Source: Candidatus Didemnitutus sp. (GTDB lineage Bacteria; Verrucomicrobiota; Verrucomicrobiia; Opitutales; Opitutaceae). Taken from it: a DNA stretch of 5,979 nucleotides. This document shows, one piece after another, positions 5,491 through 5,979 of this stretch; the first letter of the stretch is position 1; each line of letters starts with the position of its first letter. Made by a program: the position numbers and the translations under genes. The DNA lies in contig JAUXOH010000060.1 of the NCBI GenBank assembly GCA_030682505.1, positions 1 through 5,979 on the forward strand, in the 5' to 3' direction. Below the pieces are notes generated by a model. It searched no databases, was not told where the DNA came from, and saw nothing but the letters and a program-made list of their open reading frames with translations.

Positions 5491-5979
5491 ATGATCCGCA
5501 TCAACGAACACTACACCAAGCTCAAGGCTTCCTACCTCTTCGCCGACATCGCGCGCCGCGTGAACGCCTTTGTCGCCGCCCACCCCGACAAGCCGATCAT
5601 CCGGCTCGGCATCGGCGACGTCACCGAGCCGCTGCCGCCCGTTTGCATTGCCGCCCTGCACGCCGCGACCGACGAGATGGCGCACCGCTCCACCTTCAAG
5701 GGCTACGGTCCCGAGCAGGGCTACGCCTTCCTGCGCGAGGCGGTCGCCAAGCACGATTTCCAGGCGCACGGCGCCAAGGTCGAGCCCGACGAGGTGTTCG
5801 TGTCCGACGGCTCCAAGTGCGACGTTGCCAACATTCAGGAGATCTTCGCCGCCGATCTGCGCCTCGCGATTCCCGATCCGGTCTATCCGGTGTATATCGA
5901 CACCAATGTCATGGCCGGCCGTACCGGGACCAACACCGACGGTCGTTACCCGGGCATCACCTACCTCGAATCCAACTCC
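5491..5979 (+). CDS. dapL: LL-diaminopimelate aminotransferase, N-terminal part (3' end outside window)
   Basis: DapL is a pyridoxal-phosphate aminotransferase (fold type I) that converts tetrahydrodipicolinate directly to LL-diaminopimelate using glutamate. It bypasses the acylated intermediates of the DapD/C/E route and supplies lysine and the peptidoglycan cross-link residue. The 163 visible residues are about 40% of the usual ~410 and run off the window without a stop. Characteristic stretches are MIRINEHYTKLKASYLFADI (1-20), IIRLGIGDVTEPLP (36-49), FKGYGPEQGYAFLREAVA (69-86), VFVSDGSKCDVANIQEIF (102-119) and DPVYPVYIDTNVMAGRTG (129-146). Together these distinguish DapL from general aspartate aminotransferases. 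The PLP-binding lysine lies in the missing part. The ATG at 5491 gives exactly the family N-terminus. The 21 bases before it are pyrimidine-rich with no Shine-Dalgarno. It is divergent from panC. DapL is known from Verrucomicrobia, chlamydiae, plants and some other bacteria, which fits the inferred host. Confidence 0.95.
   Translation, partial: MIRINEHYTKLKASYLFADIARRVNAFVAAHPDKPIIRLGIGDVTEPLPPVCIAALHAATDEMAHRSTFKGYGPEQGYAFLREAVAKHDFQAHGAKVEPDEVFVSDGSKCDVANIQEIFAADLRLAIPDPVYPVYIDTNVMAGRTGTNTDGRYPGITYLESNS

Noticed and set aside
4513..5769. A 418-codon open frame on the - strand overlapping panC and running antisense to dapL
   Set aside because: It overlaps two confidently recognised genes in another frame, its translation is low-complexity Arg/Gly-rich with no family resemblance, and long shadow frames are common in GC-rich DNA.

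Overview
The window looks like a chromosomal, high-GC stretch from a verrucomicrobial bacterium, most likely of the Opitutaceae or a close relative. The lineage call is inference. It rests on the PEPSTYAAILGG...VVWRRR form of the PEP-CTERM tail, on a DapL-type lysine/peptidoglycan aminotransferase, and on a large OPT-family transporter beside housekeeping biosynthesis genes. No sequence search could be run.

Layout from left to right: (1) the last 57 codons of a cupin protein on the + strand, ending at 174; (2) a compact GC-rich hairpin at 178-199 between convergent genes; (3) a secreted PEP-CTERM protein on the - strand (221-1084); (4) an OPT-family membrane transporter on the - strand (1152-3437); (5) panE, ketopantoate reductase, on the - strand (3523-4491); (6) panC, pantoate-beta-alanine ligase, on the - strand (4542-5384); (7) a 106-bp divergent intergenic region; (8) the first 163 codons of dapL, LL-diaminopimelate aminotransferase, on the + strand, cut by the window end. 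No gene-free stretch exceeds about 110 bp.

The - strand block would be transcribed panC, panE, OPT transporter, PEP-CTERM gene, with gaps of 50, 85 and 67 bp. panC and panE form a functional pair: PanE reduces ketopantoate to pantoate and PanC joins pantoate to beta-alanine to give pantothenate, the coenzyme A precursor. The transporter and the PEP-CTERM gene have no obvious link to pantothenate and may simply lie downstream. dapL is transcribed divergently from panC and serves meso-diaminopimelate and lysine synthesis.

I see no CRISPR array, insertion sequence, tRNA, phage or toxin-antitoxin gene, and no clearly novel system. The observations most worth checking are the substitutions at several normally conserved active-site positions of PanC, a hairpin abutting the PEP-CTERM start codon, a near-perfect 16-bp palindrome upstream of dapL, and the absence of Shine-Dalgarno sequences before the genes.
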